A stretch of 64,000 bases of DNA from Ascidia mentula (GCA_947561715.1 OX387201.1:19668001-19732000), one strand, 5' to 3'; positions 11,313 to 25,000 are shown, numbered from the stretch's first letter. The notes: generated by a model from the sequence alone, not told the origin. Numbers and translations are program-made.

Positions 11313-11963
11313 TCACAGTGATATCGTAGTTATTATTGGATAAGTCAGAACACGTAATGAAAATAGATTACATATAACAGTGAAACGCATTTTCAAACGT
11401 GGCAACACCAAAATAGATGGCACATATTTTATTCCTTGTAAAATTGCCTTTTTATTGGGCATATGACAGCCGTAAAATAATATAACCCAAAAAGCTGATG
11501 TAAAACCTTCACTCGATATGAAATGCAACGCACCGCTGCAAAGCAACGTCGCCAGAAAAGCGACAAAAATACAAAGCGAAAGTCTCAATATCGTGTTGCG
11601 GACGTCGCGCTCACCGGGCGTGTCAAAATTTCCACAGCACTGTTTGCGATTTGTTTTCTGCCCGTGTACCAAAGGACGAACTGTCAGGTAAAGCAATATC
11701 ACCCTGTAGATGAGACTTATAGAGCTCACCCACACCGGGGCTATGATCCTGTAGCATCGAGACAATGACACAATGCAATAGTTCTTGTAGTTGACGTAGC
11801 AAAGTCTCGTATTAAGCAAAATCCCGGCAGTCACAACGTTTACGTAAAAACCGACGATGACGTATTTGCTGACGAACTTTGAAGCTTTGCTTTGTCTTTC
11901 GTGGAACAGAGGATCCTGGTAGAATCGCCTCTGCCTCGTCCATAGAAAGGTGTGGACGGCCAT
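11313..11963 (-). CDS. Small multi-pass membrane protein, copy X1 (TMEM60/TMEM185-like candidate)
   Basis: A 216-codon single open frame from ATG (MAVHTFLWTRQRRFYQDP) to a stop. Hydrophobic stretches lie at about residues 33-53 (YVIVGFYVNVVTAGILL), 73-98 (IIAPVWVSSISLIYRVILLY), 125-150 (LRLSLCIFVAFLATLLCSGA) and 158-170 (FWVILFYG). The order TM, then I-x-P-V-W, TM, basic loop, TM, then W-rich helix resembles the small TMEM60/TMEM185 membrane-protein group, but this is a by-eye match. Four copies stay open (11313, 13973, 35656, 55829). Homology with other repeats stops near ISSEG, so the last 45 residues might be intronic or 3' UTR sequence read through. An AATAAA occurs in that tail on the minus strand. 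Confidence 0.45.
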   Translation of the reverse strand: MAVHTFLWTRQRRFYQDPLFHERQSKASKFVSKYVIVGFYVNVVTAGILLNTRLCYVNYKNYCIVSLSRCYRIIAPVWVSSISLIYRVILLYLTVRPLVHGQKTNRKQCCGNFDTPGERDVRNTILRLSLCIFVAFLATLLCSGALHFISSEGFTSAFWVILFYGCHMPNKKAILQGIKYVPSILVLPRLKMRFTVICNLFSLRVLTYPIITTISL

Positions 11964-12335
11964 AGTTGATGTGACGTAGGAAAGAAGTTAAACCTGCAGG
12001 TTCACTCAAAGCTGAATAAACCTGATTAGGAAGTGGATTATTTCATTAAAAACAATCTAATGTTCATGTCAAATAGCATTTAATGATTGTCGAGCATGAA
12101 AATCATTGGATAGATTACTACAGATTAATCACGGAAACACAAACCACCAACCCAACAAATGGGTCAACACCCTTGTTTTACTTCGCAGTTCAAATGCATC
12201 TCAAAGCAAGAATTTGGGTTTTATTCACATCGATCCATGTACACACGTCTCTTGCTGACGTATCTTTGTGAATACGACACAGAAATAACATGTATATTTC
12301 TGCGCATTTACGGGGTGTTTTTTGAGTAGCTATTT

Positions 12336-12440
12336 TGTACCGATAGTGCTGCACTGACGAGACCTTACAGGTCGAAACAGTGCGTGTACACACCCTGTCT
12401 GCAGCTTTGCAATATTATGGCTTTTTTGCACATTTTTTCC
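12336..12440. mobile_element. Partial hairpin MITE (right half)
   Basis: The stretch gtgctgcactgacgagacct through gcaatattatggc matches the right half of the inverted-repeat element that is complete at 36715-37035 and 56934-57242. The left half is absent here, and the duplicate segment at about 15000 lacks the element. Confidence 0.6.
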
Positions 12441-13200
12441 TATTTGTTTTAATACTTTAAATCGAACCTTTAAAGTCCTGGATGAATCAACTTTCTCGAT
12501 TTCTAATCATTGAAAAACTCGGTCTGAGTTTTCAGAGTTGTTCAACTCTGCTTGATGTACTTCGACATTTATTTAGGCCTGGATTGCCCGCTAATCCTTG
12601 TTCCATCCCCGGTTAAATGTTAGGTGGACTGACTTTAATGCATAAAAATCTAGGTTTCATATATGATTTTCCTACCATGATAGTTCACATGAGAGTGACC
12701 GCTCTCTTGTTGCTTGAAATATTCACCTCACTTCCGGCATGCAACACATGAATATCGCAGTTAAAATTTCTCCAGGTTATCAGGAGCGAATAATTTAGAG
12801 CATGTGCTTTTGGCAGGGGTTGATGTTATGCGTGACTTGGAAGGTGTTTGGTCATTCAATTCCATGCTACTTCTCTATTAGACTCATGCAATGCTAACTC
12901 TGTAACGTATACAGTTTGGAATCACAAAACTTAAAAAAATTATTTTGATAGAAATAGACGACAGAGAATATTAAATTTCTGAAGGAAGTAACAGGGAGGT
13001 CTGTTCACGCGAGGCATTTTTGCCTCAAAACAGACAATAAACACTCAAGTGAGGTTCCCTCAGGAACTCTATAGCCTACGCCTAACCTAGTTAAGCGCCG
13101 CCTTAACTTATATTGTTCTATGTGCATGTTGTTATCATGTTTCACGTGGGTTTCTTTTACATTTTTAACGAAATGCAATTCCTGTTTGTATGTTTCTTGC
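12441..13200. other. Conserved intergenic sequence, no gene seen
   Basis: About 760 bases shared with 15040-15790, 37060-37810 and 57260-58015. It contains short open frames that follow the DNA similarity and show no splice or start support. I see no RNA gene or transposon ends in it. Confidence 0.5.
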
Positions 13201-13972
13201 CATGTGGTGTATGCAGATTTTACAGACAATAAAAAAACAAGAATTACATCTCTGTGATGTTTGGTCCCGAAATAAAAGTGAGAACATGCATACGATGAAT
13301 AAACTCTCCTTTGTTTGTGATCAACGTTGTAATTATCTATATATAGCGTCCTGAAACCCGGTAGAAATAAACATTGCTGGGCTTGCACGCACGTTCAATC
13401 TTCTTACCATGTTTACTGCGAGCCTGTGATTGCAGTATTATGATGTCATGCAGTACCTGGTACAATCTCAGGTTGTTTGGTGGGAGACGAGATTAGATGA
13501 TAAAGTAGGTGCTTGGCGCTGCGTGTCGCGATTGCTAAAAGTAGCAACAACTCCACCTCATGCGGTTGGGAAGTTGCCTGCTGCGTGTTACGTGGTAATG
13601 CATTTTTTCTGTAAAGCCGGTGTAGGTTTACTGTTTTTTTGTTTCGCAGTTTACCGGTCGTTAAGTATATTCAACACAAAATGTAACTCCTGCAAAACAA
13701 GGATTTCCATTCATCTTATTTCACAAAACTCACTTCCAGCAAAACTTAAAGCGAGCCAATAAAATATTAGTTGCTATAACGACATATCTTGCATTCTTTC
13801 TTAATTATGTTCCAAACGTGTTCTTGAATCAACAATTTCAGGGGAAAACTTCAAACATAGGAAAATATAAATATAAGCTATCCAGTATATTTACGCATTT
13901 GTCTATTTCGCTTCGTTTGTGGTAAAATCAATAAAGAAGATTTTGATTCCTGTGATGTTTTTCCTTACAAGA

Positions 13973-14623
13973 TCACAGTGATATCGTAGTTATTATTGGA
14001 TAAGTCAGAACACGTAATGAAAATAGATTACATATAACAGTGAAACGCATTTTCAAACATGGCAACACCAAAATAGATGGCACATATTTTATTCCTTGTA
14101 AAATTGCCTTTTTATTGGGCATATGACAGCCGTAAAATAATATAACCCAAAAAGCTGATGTAAAACCTTCACTCGATATGAAATGCAACGCACCGCTGCA
14201 AAGCAACGTCGCCAGAAAAGCGACAAAAATACAAAGCGAAAGTCTCACTATCGTGTTGCGGACGTCGCGCTCACCGGGCGTGTCAAAATTTCCACAGCAC
14301 TGTTTGCGGTTTGTTTTCTGCCCGTGTACCAAAGGACGAACTGTCAGGTAAAGCAATATCACCTTGTAGATGAGACTTATAGAGCTCACCCACACCGGGG
14401 CTATGATCCTGTAGCATCGAGACAATGGCACAATGCAATAGTTCTTGTAGTTGACGTAGCAAAGTCTCGTATTAAGCAAAATCCCGGCAGTCACAACGTT
14501 TACGTAAAAACCGACGATGACGTATTTGCTGACGAACTTTGAAGCTTTGCTTTGTCTTTCGTGGAACAGAGGATCCTGGTAGAATCGCCTCTGCCTCGTC
14601 CATAGAAAGGTGTGGACGGCCAT
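13973..14623 (-). CDS. Small multi-pass membrane protein, copy X2
   Basis: Second A-B copy of the 216-codon frame, offset by 2660 bases from X1 and differing from it by only a few residues (for example VPLSRC for VSLSRC and IYKVIL for IYRVIL). Membrane segments and the IIAPVWVSS motif are kept. Upstream in gene orientation the sequence at 14669 carries an alternative frame that runs only 65 codons. Shares the uncertainty about the real 3' end described for X1. Confidence 0.45.
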   Translation of the reverse strand: MAVHTFLWTRQRRFYQDPLFHERQSKASKFVSKYVIVGFYVNVVTAGILLNTRLCYVNYKNYCIVPLSRCYRIIAPVWVSSISLIYKVILLYLTVRPLVHGQKTNRKQCCGNFDTPGERDVRNTIVRLSLCIFVAFLATLLCSGALHFISSEGFTSAFWVILFYGCHMPNKKAILQGIKYVPSILVLPCLKMRFTVICNLFSLRVLTYPIITTISL

Positions 14624-15039
14624 AGTTGATGTGACGTAGGAAAGAAGTTAAACCTGCAGGTTCACTCAAAGCTGAATAAACCTGATTAGGAAGTGGATTA
14701 TTTCATTAAAAACAATCTAATGTTCATGTCAAATAGCATTTAATGATTGTCGAGCATGAAAATCATTGGATAGATTACTACAGATTAATCACGGAAACAC
14801 AAACCACAAACCCAACAAATGGGTCAACAACCTTGTTTTACTTCGTATTTCAAATGCGTCTCAAAGCAAGAATTTGGGTTTGATTCACACCGATCCATGT
14901 ACACACGTCTCTTGCTGACGTATCTTTGTGAATACGACACAGAAATAACATGTATATTTCTGCGCATGTATGGGGTGTTTTTTGAGTGGCTATTTTATGT
15001 AAAGTAGATATTTTCGAACATATTTTAATATTGGTTTTA

Positions 15040-16024
15040 ATACTTTAAATCGAACCTTTAAAGTCCTGGATGAATCAACTTTCTCGATTTCTAATCATTG
15101 AAAAACTCGGTCTGAGTTTTCAGAGTTGTTCAACTCTGCTTGATGTACTTCGACATTTATTTAGGCCTGGATTGCCCGCTAATCCTTGTTCCATCCCCGG
15201 TTAAATGTTAGGTGGACTGATTTTAATGCATAAAAATCTAGGTTTCATATATGATTTTCCTACCATGATAGTTCACATGAGAGTGACCGCTCTCTTGTTG
15301 CTTGAAATATTCACCTCACTTCCGGCATGCAACACATGAATATCGCAGTTAAAATTTCTCCAGGTTATCAGGAGCGAATAATTTAGAGCATGTGCTTTTG
15401 GCAGGGGTTGATGTTATGCGTGACTTGGAAGGTGTTTGGTCATTCAATTCCATGCTACTTCTCTATTAGACTCATGCAATGCTAACTCTGTAACGTATAC
15501 AGTTTGGAATCACAAAACTTAAAAAAATTATTTTGATAGAAATAGACGACAGAGAATATTAAATTACTGAAGGAAGTAACAGGGAGGTCGGTTGACCCGA
15601 GGCATTTTTGCCTTAAAACAGACAATAAACTCTCAAGTGAGGTTCCCTCAGGAACTCTATAGCCTACGCCTAACCTAGTTAAGCGCCACCTTAACTTATA
15701 TTGTTCTATGTACATTTTGTTATCATGTTTCACGTGGGTTTCTTTTACATTTTTAACGAAATGCAAGTTCTGTTTGTATGTTTCTTGCCATGTTATATTA
15801 CCCAGGATGAAGACACGAGCAATGAAGTGTACAGAACTCAAGTATTTCATTATCTAAGATTGTACACAATGCTGGGAGTATTTCCTCTGTTCTGTATGAC
15901 CACAAAAATCAAAATTGTAAACATACATATGGGCGCTTGTATTTACATCGTGTTACACAAACTCAGTTAGTCAAGTATTCATGCACGTGTTTAATACAAA
16001 TACAACTTGGCAGCAAACGATCAG
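15040..16024. other. Gene B 3' flank and conserved intergenic sequence
   Basis: No gene is recognised. On the minus strand, about 30 bases past the gene B stop, an ATTAAA (15995-15990) could serve as a variant polyadenylation signal. It is conserved after gene C (about 38008) and gene D (about 58201). Plus-strand open frames at 15701-15970 and 15981-16166 are antisense to the gene end or intergenic and are copied with the unit, so they are not called. Confidence 0.4.
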
Positions 16025-19000
16025 TTATTTAGCAGGGATGTACATGTATGTCTTCGACTGCAACGATCTACGATCAGTTCTCTCGTTGAATCTTCCTCTC
16101 ATAAACCAAGCAAGTAACCCGAGTACTACCATAAACAGAACAACGATGATTCCAACTGCTGTGTAAACACCTTTCATGTGCTGGAATCCTTCAATTTTTA
16201 AAGCTTCTTCCACATCTGCACACATACATATACCAAGGTAAGGTTTATGAGACAAAGTTATGCTGAATTTTAGCTTGAAAATATTCACTAAAACGTAAAA
16301 AAAATCTAGAGAAATTTGCTTGGTTAGCGGAATATGAATGATTTAAAACATTTTTAAATGATTAACGAGGCCTAATAAATTATAATAACTAAACTTTGTT
16401 CTCACCAATGCAAGTTTTTTCATCATTCCCAAGATAGCGGCCTTTAAAACAAGAACATTGGACAACTCCAAGTTCATCGTTACAGAAATCTGAACATCCA
16501 CCATTTTCCTACAATAAATCAAGATTTTGTAAAGAAAAACGTGACGTTAAAATTTGCACGTTAAAAGGGAGACCACTGAATAAATGGTCGTTTCTTGCGA
16601 TACAAACGTAACTTTTCAAATATTTGCTCACCTTTTCACACAAATCCGGAGCTAAAGCGTAGAATGGTCCAACCGTTAAAATCTCTTCTATATCCGCATC
16701 CACTGATCGCCTTTCACGTCTTTGTGAGCAATTCTGTGAAGGCATCAATTTGATAGTAACTACAGGATATGGGTTTAATATGGTTTCAGTGGTTAGCTTG
16801 TGCAACTTTGCGTCAAGATTATAATCTTGTTTCCCTGCTGTACAAGAAAAAACGTTCAAAATATTATTGTGGATGTAGTTTCTCGCTACTGACGCCGTTA
16901 ATCCGAATACTTTAAACTCGTTGTAACAAGTACGTAACAATACACCATCTACAGCGCACTGTTTTTGTATATGAGTGAGTACTGTTCTTAAAAACGATAA
17001 ATAATGTGAATTTGCTCATTTACGCGCATGTGAAGTAACATGTGTTTATTTGCGTATTTTTCTGCAACAAAAATAGACGTTTGGTAGCAGGATATGCAAT
17101 ATTTAAAGTCTCACCGGTTGTTTACAACCATCAGTAGTTTTGTCGCATAATCGCACGTAACAGTGAGCGTACAGTGATTGTTCGTTCACAGACACGTTGT
17201 TCCACACGAATGAGCGAAACTTAAAAGAACCGAAAGTGCTTTGGTAGTTTCTCAAAATTACGATGGAATCTTCTGACTCCATCTCGTGGACGACTTTGCA
17301 ACTGTGATTTTAAAAAACAACTTTACTTGTTGAGGCAATGTTAGAAGAATATTGTTTTAATACTCATAAAAATGTGCAGATTCGTCGTGTCCAGTCGAAA
17401 TTCCTGTAACTATTTGAGCGAGAGTATAACAAACTTTTAGGTCATTTACTGATAAATTGATGATATAAAGCGCAATTGAGTTTAGAATTTGAGGCGCCAA
17501 TGAGATCAAAATGCAGCTGGAGCAAAAATTGGTAGGTTTTGTACCCAAAGAATCGAAAGAAATTACTTTTTTTTTAATTTTACCTTTCCGTGATGAGTTC
17601 ATATTTCAAACCTCCCTCATCAGAACCCAGGTTGCTGACCCAACACGATTTTAACTGACAAAAACATTTTTTAAACTCAGCGTGAGTGTATACTTGTTTT
17701 GATGTGCTCAGTGTTTAATGCTCACCACTAAATTGAACTTTTCACTTGTGGAAGATTCAACCCTGGCGTAAACGTAGCCTGGGACTGTCACCAACGAACG
17801 AGATAAAAGTGGATTATCCATTTGCTCGTCACCAAACAACTCGAAGCTGATTGTGAAATTATTAACTGCACGTTGGGCAGATAAGGGGGTTTTCCTGTTT
17901 TTTAATTACATAATTTTAATTGACAAATGCCAAATTTTATGTTCACAAATACTCTTCTTACAATTTAGTTGAAATTGCTCCGGAAGCAGTTTTAATATCT
18001 TTGTTTAACATTTCCGGTATAACGCACGACATTTCCCGGTATGGAGAAGTTCGCATCACAACTTTGTTGCTGAACTTGAAATTGCGAACTTGGTGTGTAA
18101 TTGTTACGTTGTTCTGAGATGTCTGTGATAAACATACATGCAGCGTTCAATGCAAGCAAAGCCTCAGGAAAACAGATGATGTATTGATGATCATTCAAAT
18201 TTAACACCAAACAATTTTTTATTTTTATTTTTAAATATTTTCAGATTTTCGTCAAGCTATTTAGAGTAATACAACTACCTCCAGAGTTGAAGGACACGCA
18301 TCCAGTTCAAACTGGAAAACAGGATTTTTCACTGCAGCTTTACAACTTCCAGGGAGAGAATCAAGACTTGTCATTGGACGATTCGAAATATACAAGATAT
18401 CTTCTCCACTTGCATTCAATGAGTTTACCCCCTGAGAACCAACTCTAGAAAGGAAAGTTTTTAAGAATATAGAAGTGTAAGGTTTTTCAACCCTATATGA
18501 AATCATCACTCATTTCACTTTGATAAATGAAGGAAACAAAATTGTTTTGATGGGAAATCTAATTTCAATAAAAATTGCACTGGATCATGAAGTGATGAAA
18601 ATATTATTCGTGAAGAAAATATGGAAAAAATAAATTCGAAAAATTAAAACGCAAGAAAACACTAAAATATAAAATATAATAAAATATGTCATGAAAACAT
18701 TAAAACAAATAATTTTAAAAATTTAGAATAATATTTAATGAATGTAAAAGTTCTGCGTCCCCTCTAAAACTTTCGACAAAAGCGATGATCTTGCTGACAA
18801 GTAATGTTTTATGAAAAAGTCAATCGTTATGAACGAATCATTAAATGTGAAAGACTTAGGCCGGGTCCACACTCACACTTTGCGCCGGCGGATTCTTTGT
18901 TTGTTTCATTATACGCCGGCGTACGCTCGGGACATTGAAACAAACAAAGAATCCGCCGGCGCAAAGCGTGAGTGTGGACCCGGTCTAATAGTACTATTAT

Positions 19001-22000
19001 GTAGAAAATGAAAGAATAATTATTTATTTAATTTTTTAAAATATCTCATCAATATAGACAACTTAATTTAAATTTCTCATCAATATAGACAACTTAATTT
19101 AATATTTCATCAATATAGACAACTTAATTTAAATTTCTCATCAATATAGACAACTTAATTTAATATATCACATCAATATAGACAACTTAATATAAATATC
19201 ACATCAATATAGACAACTTAATTTAATATCTCATCAATATAGACAACTTAATTTAATATCTCATCCATATAGACAACTTAATTTAATATCTCATCAATAT
19301 AGACAACTTAATTTAAAATATTTCATCCATGTAGACAACTTAATTTAAAATATCATCAATATAGACAACTTAATTTAAAATATTTCAGCCTTATAGACAA
19401 CTTAATTTAATATCTCATCAATATAAACAACTTAATTTAATATCTCATCAATATAGACAACTTAATTTAATATCTCATCAATATAGACAACTTAATTTAA
19501 TATCTCATCAATATAGACAACTTAATTTAATATCTCATCAATATAGACAACTTAATTTAATATCTCATCAATATAGACAACTTAACTTAATATCTCATCA
19601 ATATAGACACTATTTCACCAGGTTATTTGCTCAATGTATTTTAAGTTCTTACTTCAAACTGAAGGTTTTTCCATTGCATTCCATTTCATCATATTTCTGA
19701 CAATCTGAAGAGAGGAAGAAAAGATTTTATTGATTTGACAACAAATACAAACTTATTAAAGTAAATTGTGTTTAAATTTCTGTTGCGAAAATTGAAATTA
19801 TTCATGAATTTATGTTACCAAAAAACATGGACTTTAGTCGATTCGTTTATCGATATTAAGTTTGTTTGGGGGAGAATCATGCGATTTTGTTCTACAGTCA
19901 TTGTTAACCACTTGATTTACTCTACTGATCACACTTGTTACTCAGCAAGCCCAATACTACATCACTATACCACACTTACTTCAACCAAAAACTTGGAATA
20001 ATACAAACCTGAGTTAATGTTGATTGAAGGATGAGAAGTGCCAGAGTAGTACACGAATATTTCAATATTAATTCTTCTGGCTTGAAGTTTTATTATTTGA
20101 TCCCCGGTAACAATTACCCCAGGATGTGAAGGATCATCGGATGAAATCTATTCAACGACATCTTGCTGAAGATCACATGTACTTTATTTTTGATTATTCA
20201 GACAACATTCGCGTAGCAGATAATTGAGTTTTGGCGTCGCAGCCAAGCTGGATCACTCACTGTTTACTACAAGTGTAAGCGAGATCTGAAACATCAAGCT
20301 CCCTGTGAGGGTTGAGCTCACGAGAAACCTCAATGAAATACGAACTGAGCTACGGCAGCTCATCAGTTTAAGTGAGTTTTATGTGGAAAAGATACACTGA
20401 TGCTCAAGCACGGAACTTGCCAGACAACATCTACATGTACAATGGCTGTGCCCGATAAGGAAGGATCATGCGGTTGCATCAAACACATCTGCGTTGTCTG
20501 AATAAAGTGATAGAGATATCCTACGTATATATGGATTTTGACGGGTAAGTTTTGTGCATGCGCACCGGTGTAGTTTGCCTAAAATGTTATCATTGCAACC
20601 GATTCACTCCTGTAGCTCAGTCTGTAGTGCATTGGTTCTAGTTAGCGTCGTGAGTTCAAACCTCACCGAGAGCTTAAATTTTCAGACGTGGCTCATTGAG
20701 TTAGGGGAAGCCAATCCAGCTTGTTTGGAATGCATTGACTAAGATCAATTAAACCCAATAATCTCCGTACGATATATGTGGTCGCCAGGTATGGAGGGAC
20801 AATCCTGCCTGTCATGCCGGTGCATGAAATACTTCTACGTTTAGTGAGAAAGTTATCAATTTTTTGGTACAACTTACATAAAGTCCGTCTTTGAGTCCAT
20901 CGCGAGCAAATCTATAGTGAACAGAGGAAGCAGATATTGTGAAATTACATCTCACTGGGCTTGTCACAGTATAATTACAAGCTAGGTATTGTAACAAGTT
21001 CCCATCGCTCGAAGTTGGAAGAACAAGAGTTGTTGGAAGATCGTCCACGTTCAACTCCGAATCACAAGATTGTTCGTTGACTAAACAACATTTCGTAATT
21101 CACTTTTTTACATGAGTTGATGTCAATTAAAAATAGTTTATGTCGAAGATAAAACACATTGACACGCCCGTTTCTGCTAGTTGTCCCCTCAAAATCAAAT
21201 CCAACATAAAACTATATGCGTCGAATTTGTTTATAGGAACCAGGGGGTTAGTGGACACCTGGGACAAGTAAAGCGCTGTAAGAATGTCCAGTGAAAAATT
21301 GCAAGTGATGCACTTGGAGATTGAATTTGAAAAATTGTTTTTTACAATAAAACATGTTTAATTACAGCCATAGGCGTCGATTTTTCAACGTTTGGTAAAA
21401 TATTAAGGGTGACTTTTCCAGGTTTTAGAAACACGCAAAAACAACAACTTAACAACATTACTTAATCATCATCAACCAGTGTGAAAAACGTTTAATCATT
21501 TTGAACTACACCAATTATGTTTGAACTGCTATCCTTTCGTGCATCGCATTATAGTGCAATAATTTGTTTGCACCCAATCATATTTTAAGTTGTGCAATGG
21601 ATATATTTGCGGCAATCATTCTTTAAGAGTATTTAGGTTTTTTCTTGTGCAACGCCAATGCAACAGACACAATGGAGGTGTATTTGAGTCATAATACCTT
21701 AACAGTACATATTTGTTAAGTTTTACTACTCTGCATATTTCCATGTGAACATAGTTACCGCATATTACACTGTGAACATAGTTACCGCATATTTCCCTGT
21801 GAACATAGTTACAGCATATTTCCCTGTGAACATAGTTACCGCATATTTCCCTGTGAACATAGTTACCGCATATTACACTGTGAAAAATCTATATTTGCAA
21901 TGAATTTGTAACGTGTTGATATTTATTTCGGGTTTATTAGTGCCTTTCTCCTTTTATATTCTGACTTTAAATTCGGTGATTTTGGCAGTATTGCAAGCCA

Positions 22001-25000
22001 GTCTCTATCTTCCAACTTATCGTCACGAAATCGCCTTAGAAGTTTTTAAGTGGTTTCCGTTACATCGGCAGCTGAAGAAGAAAGCTCGTTGATGAGGAAA
22101 ATTGAAACCACCTAGAGACTCCACTCTCATAGAGGATATACTTGACTCGTATGATCGGCAGCAAGTCTACCTGCTGTAGCATTGTACTAGGGACATATAC
22201 AATAGATAGAAGTTCCATTCTTCAGTTTCAGACTGTAACAAAAGTACGCACTAGTATCCCGGCGATGTGAAGGTTTTTGGTAGAAACACGGAACATGAAT
22301 GTTCCAGTCCATGCCACAAATTCTTTTAACACCGCGTCAATTTTCTATTCTTTAAAGCCCAAAAATGTCCATTTCTTGACCACCTAGTGTCCATATTGCG
22401 GAGAATTGTCTAGAAGCTTTACTTTTATGTTGAAATCTTACGAAGGGCGTAGCAACCGGTGACCGTCAAGAAACATCGGTTCACATACGAATTGTATATG
22501 ATTGTATTGAAGTTGCGAGGTGGATTCGGCTTCACGAAGATTTATTTAACTGACGACTATAATCAAATCCGATTTGGGCCTGAAAGTCGCAAGTACAAAC
22601 AGTGGTATTATATTGCAAAACATTCCATTTGGTATAACCTTGCTCCAGGCTATTTCCAATCGATAATGGATGACATTACAAAAGATTCAAAAGATGAAAC
22701 CGTCTATCTGGATAATCTTTTGGTTAGCGGATCAAAGGCCAAAAGTCTGAGTTTACCAGTTTGAGTTTAGAAGTGCACATAACCGATTTAGCATCACTCC
22801 GAAAGGAAAGTGGAAAAGATACGGTCTTATCCAAAGTCATGCGCTTTACAAGAGAGGGTTGGCCATCTTCTTTGGCAAACAGTGACCCAGTTGCCAAGTT
22901 TCGCAAAGTAGCGGATTCGTTGAGTACAAGTTACGGATGTCTACTATATGGTTCGCGGTTAGTCATACCGGAATCACTTCGTTCTACTGATCTACATATG
23001 TTGGATCTTACTTCCAACTCACCTAAAGAGGCATTGTAGGAGTTTTTACTTCAGTATAGGCAAACTCCCAAAGCAAGTGGATTCTCACCAAGTGAACTCC
23101 TCAACGGCAGACAAAACAGAACAAAACAAAAACCTGAAGTTCAAAGCAAGCGATAACAACGCAAGATGTCGAGGAAAGAATTAATGAATGCTGTATGACG
23201 ACTTTGTTGTCGTGTTGAATTATTTGTGAAGCCGCTCGCATTTGTTGGTTTGGAATCACGTCAGGTACTGGGACATAAGTGCGGATGTGACATCATCGGG
23301 GGGTATTGTGGGAAAGGCAATATCGAAGATGTGTGGAATCGTTCGTTCGGGAGATGACAACGAGGAACCAGAAGGAAAACGAGATAGCGAACAATACAAG
23401 CGCACTAACTTGATTGAGAGAGGTTTGAATCATTTCGGTTCGAGAAGTTTCTATTTCTATGTGGAAGATGTCCTCGTTAATAGCACTATTATTTAAAACA
23501 AAGACTTCTTAGTTAGCGATATCTTATCTTTATCAACAATGCGTGTACGTCACTGACATCGTCATGAGCTATTTTGTCGGACCATTAGTTGTTTCTTGGT
23601 TGACTCGGGATTGCTTGGTCTCGTGGCTGCTACTTGTGTATTTTATTTGATTTCTGTGTTCGTATTCTTTATTGTAACATTGTGCTAGCAGACTGTACAG
23701 TAGTTATGCTTATTAAAAGTGCGGCGTTAATATGAAAACGCGTTCTTCGGTTTTTGTCGCATTTCGTATTGGATTTTTGGGGGGGTTTGCCGCGTTTCAT
23801 TAAACCAACTAAACATAATATTCAGTGAGGTGTGACTGGTCTAATTTGTGCGGTCAATAAACTTTAAATATATTGAATTGCGTTCTCCAATAAAATTGCG
23901 ATATTCAAGTTTATTTCCTGCTTGTTTCTTACATTGTTTGGTTTTACGTTTCTTACCTTTTATGAATGCAAAGTAGGGAACAGGAGAACCTCGCAACGTG
24001 GGACAACTCAAATACATGGAACCTGTATCTGATTTCACAATTCCTGTTGTACTTCCATCACCAGTAAACGTTCCTAACAAGGTACCGTTTGTGTTGCTTC
24101 CTTCGTAAACCTACATTAAAATTACAACATAATATACGATGAGTACTGTAAGGTGTGAACCAAACCGTTGTATCCGAATAAACAGTTTATTATCAGGCTG
24201 TGAGAATAAATCCCAAGCCGGCGAATAGCTTGTAGAGTCTCAGTAATATTAGCAGTGTAACAGTGATACCAAAGAACCAGTAGAATCGAATGGAATCAAA
24301 TAGAATGAATTTACCGGTCTAAACTGTGGGCCTTTTAAAGCTCTCCATACTGAGAGCTGATTGGTCAATAATGTCACGTGATATCACGAACCGCTCGAAG
24401 TAATATAATACAAGAACATAGGTGTGATGTGACCTAAGCATAGGAGAACATTTTATGTGGTAAACAGGATGTTGAATGACTCACTTTACTCGAGACTATT
24501 CGATGGCTAAATCATTTGGGTCACATTATGGGATTATGCAGTACATGTGCAAAGCCGCACGCAAAACATTACGCAATTCAAGCACTGGTTTCTGTGACGT
24601 ATGTTACAGTACAATAAAGGGGAATTTCCCTGTTCCGCATGAACAAGTTTTAGTTTTAGTTCAAAAAAATCGGTTTTAGAACTTTAAAATCTTTTCCAGC
24701 ATTGACATCGGCAAAAACACAAAAACACACGCCCAACCCAATTTTCAAAACCACGTAAGATTTGTGTCTTTTTCAATGGCATTTGTAAAAGGAAATTTGA
24801 TTGCATTTATGGAATGATACATTTTACGTTTATTGTGCCATTGTTTGTTGTATTACCAAGTATTTCGAACACAATTTGGCAACTAAACAATAAACGTATT
24901 AAGACATTACAAGACGAAATTCTAACATGTTGAATGTGTCTAGAAACACTGGACAGATAAACTGACACTTAGTGATGAATTATATTGTCGAAATGTTGTA

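Larger units (their letters stand above)
10541..15850. repeat. 2.66-kb local tandem duplication in the A-B block
   Basis: The segment from about 10541 to 13200 is repeated from about 13201 to 15850 with an offset of 2660 bases. For example the ORF ends at 11313 and 13973 and the ctgcagtacctgg-type segments at 10785 and 13445 match. The junction lies at about 13198-13205, where gccatg is joined to tggtgtatgcag. Each half contains one copy of the 216-codon membrane-protein ORF. The B-C and C-D blocks have a single copy of this segment. Confidence 0.85.

Noticed and set aside
16509..16940. A longer 143-codon frame across exon 12 of gene B as a single exon
   Set aside because: The extra upstream part is intron 11: gene C has frame-changing differences there, while the 102-nt exon is conserved and in phase in B, C and D.
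18261..18509. An 82-residue single-exon gene at gene B exon 7
   Set aside because: It is exon 7 of the ZP gene read through its flanking introns.
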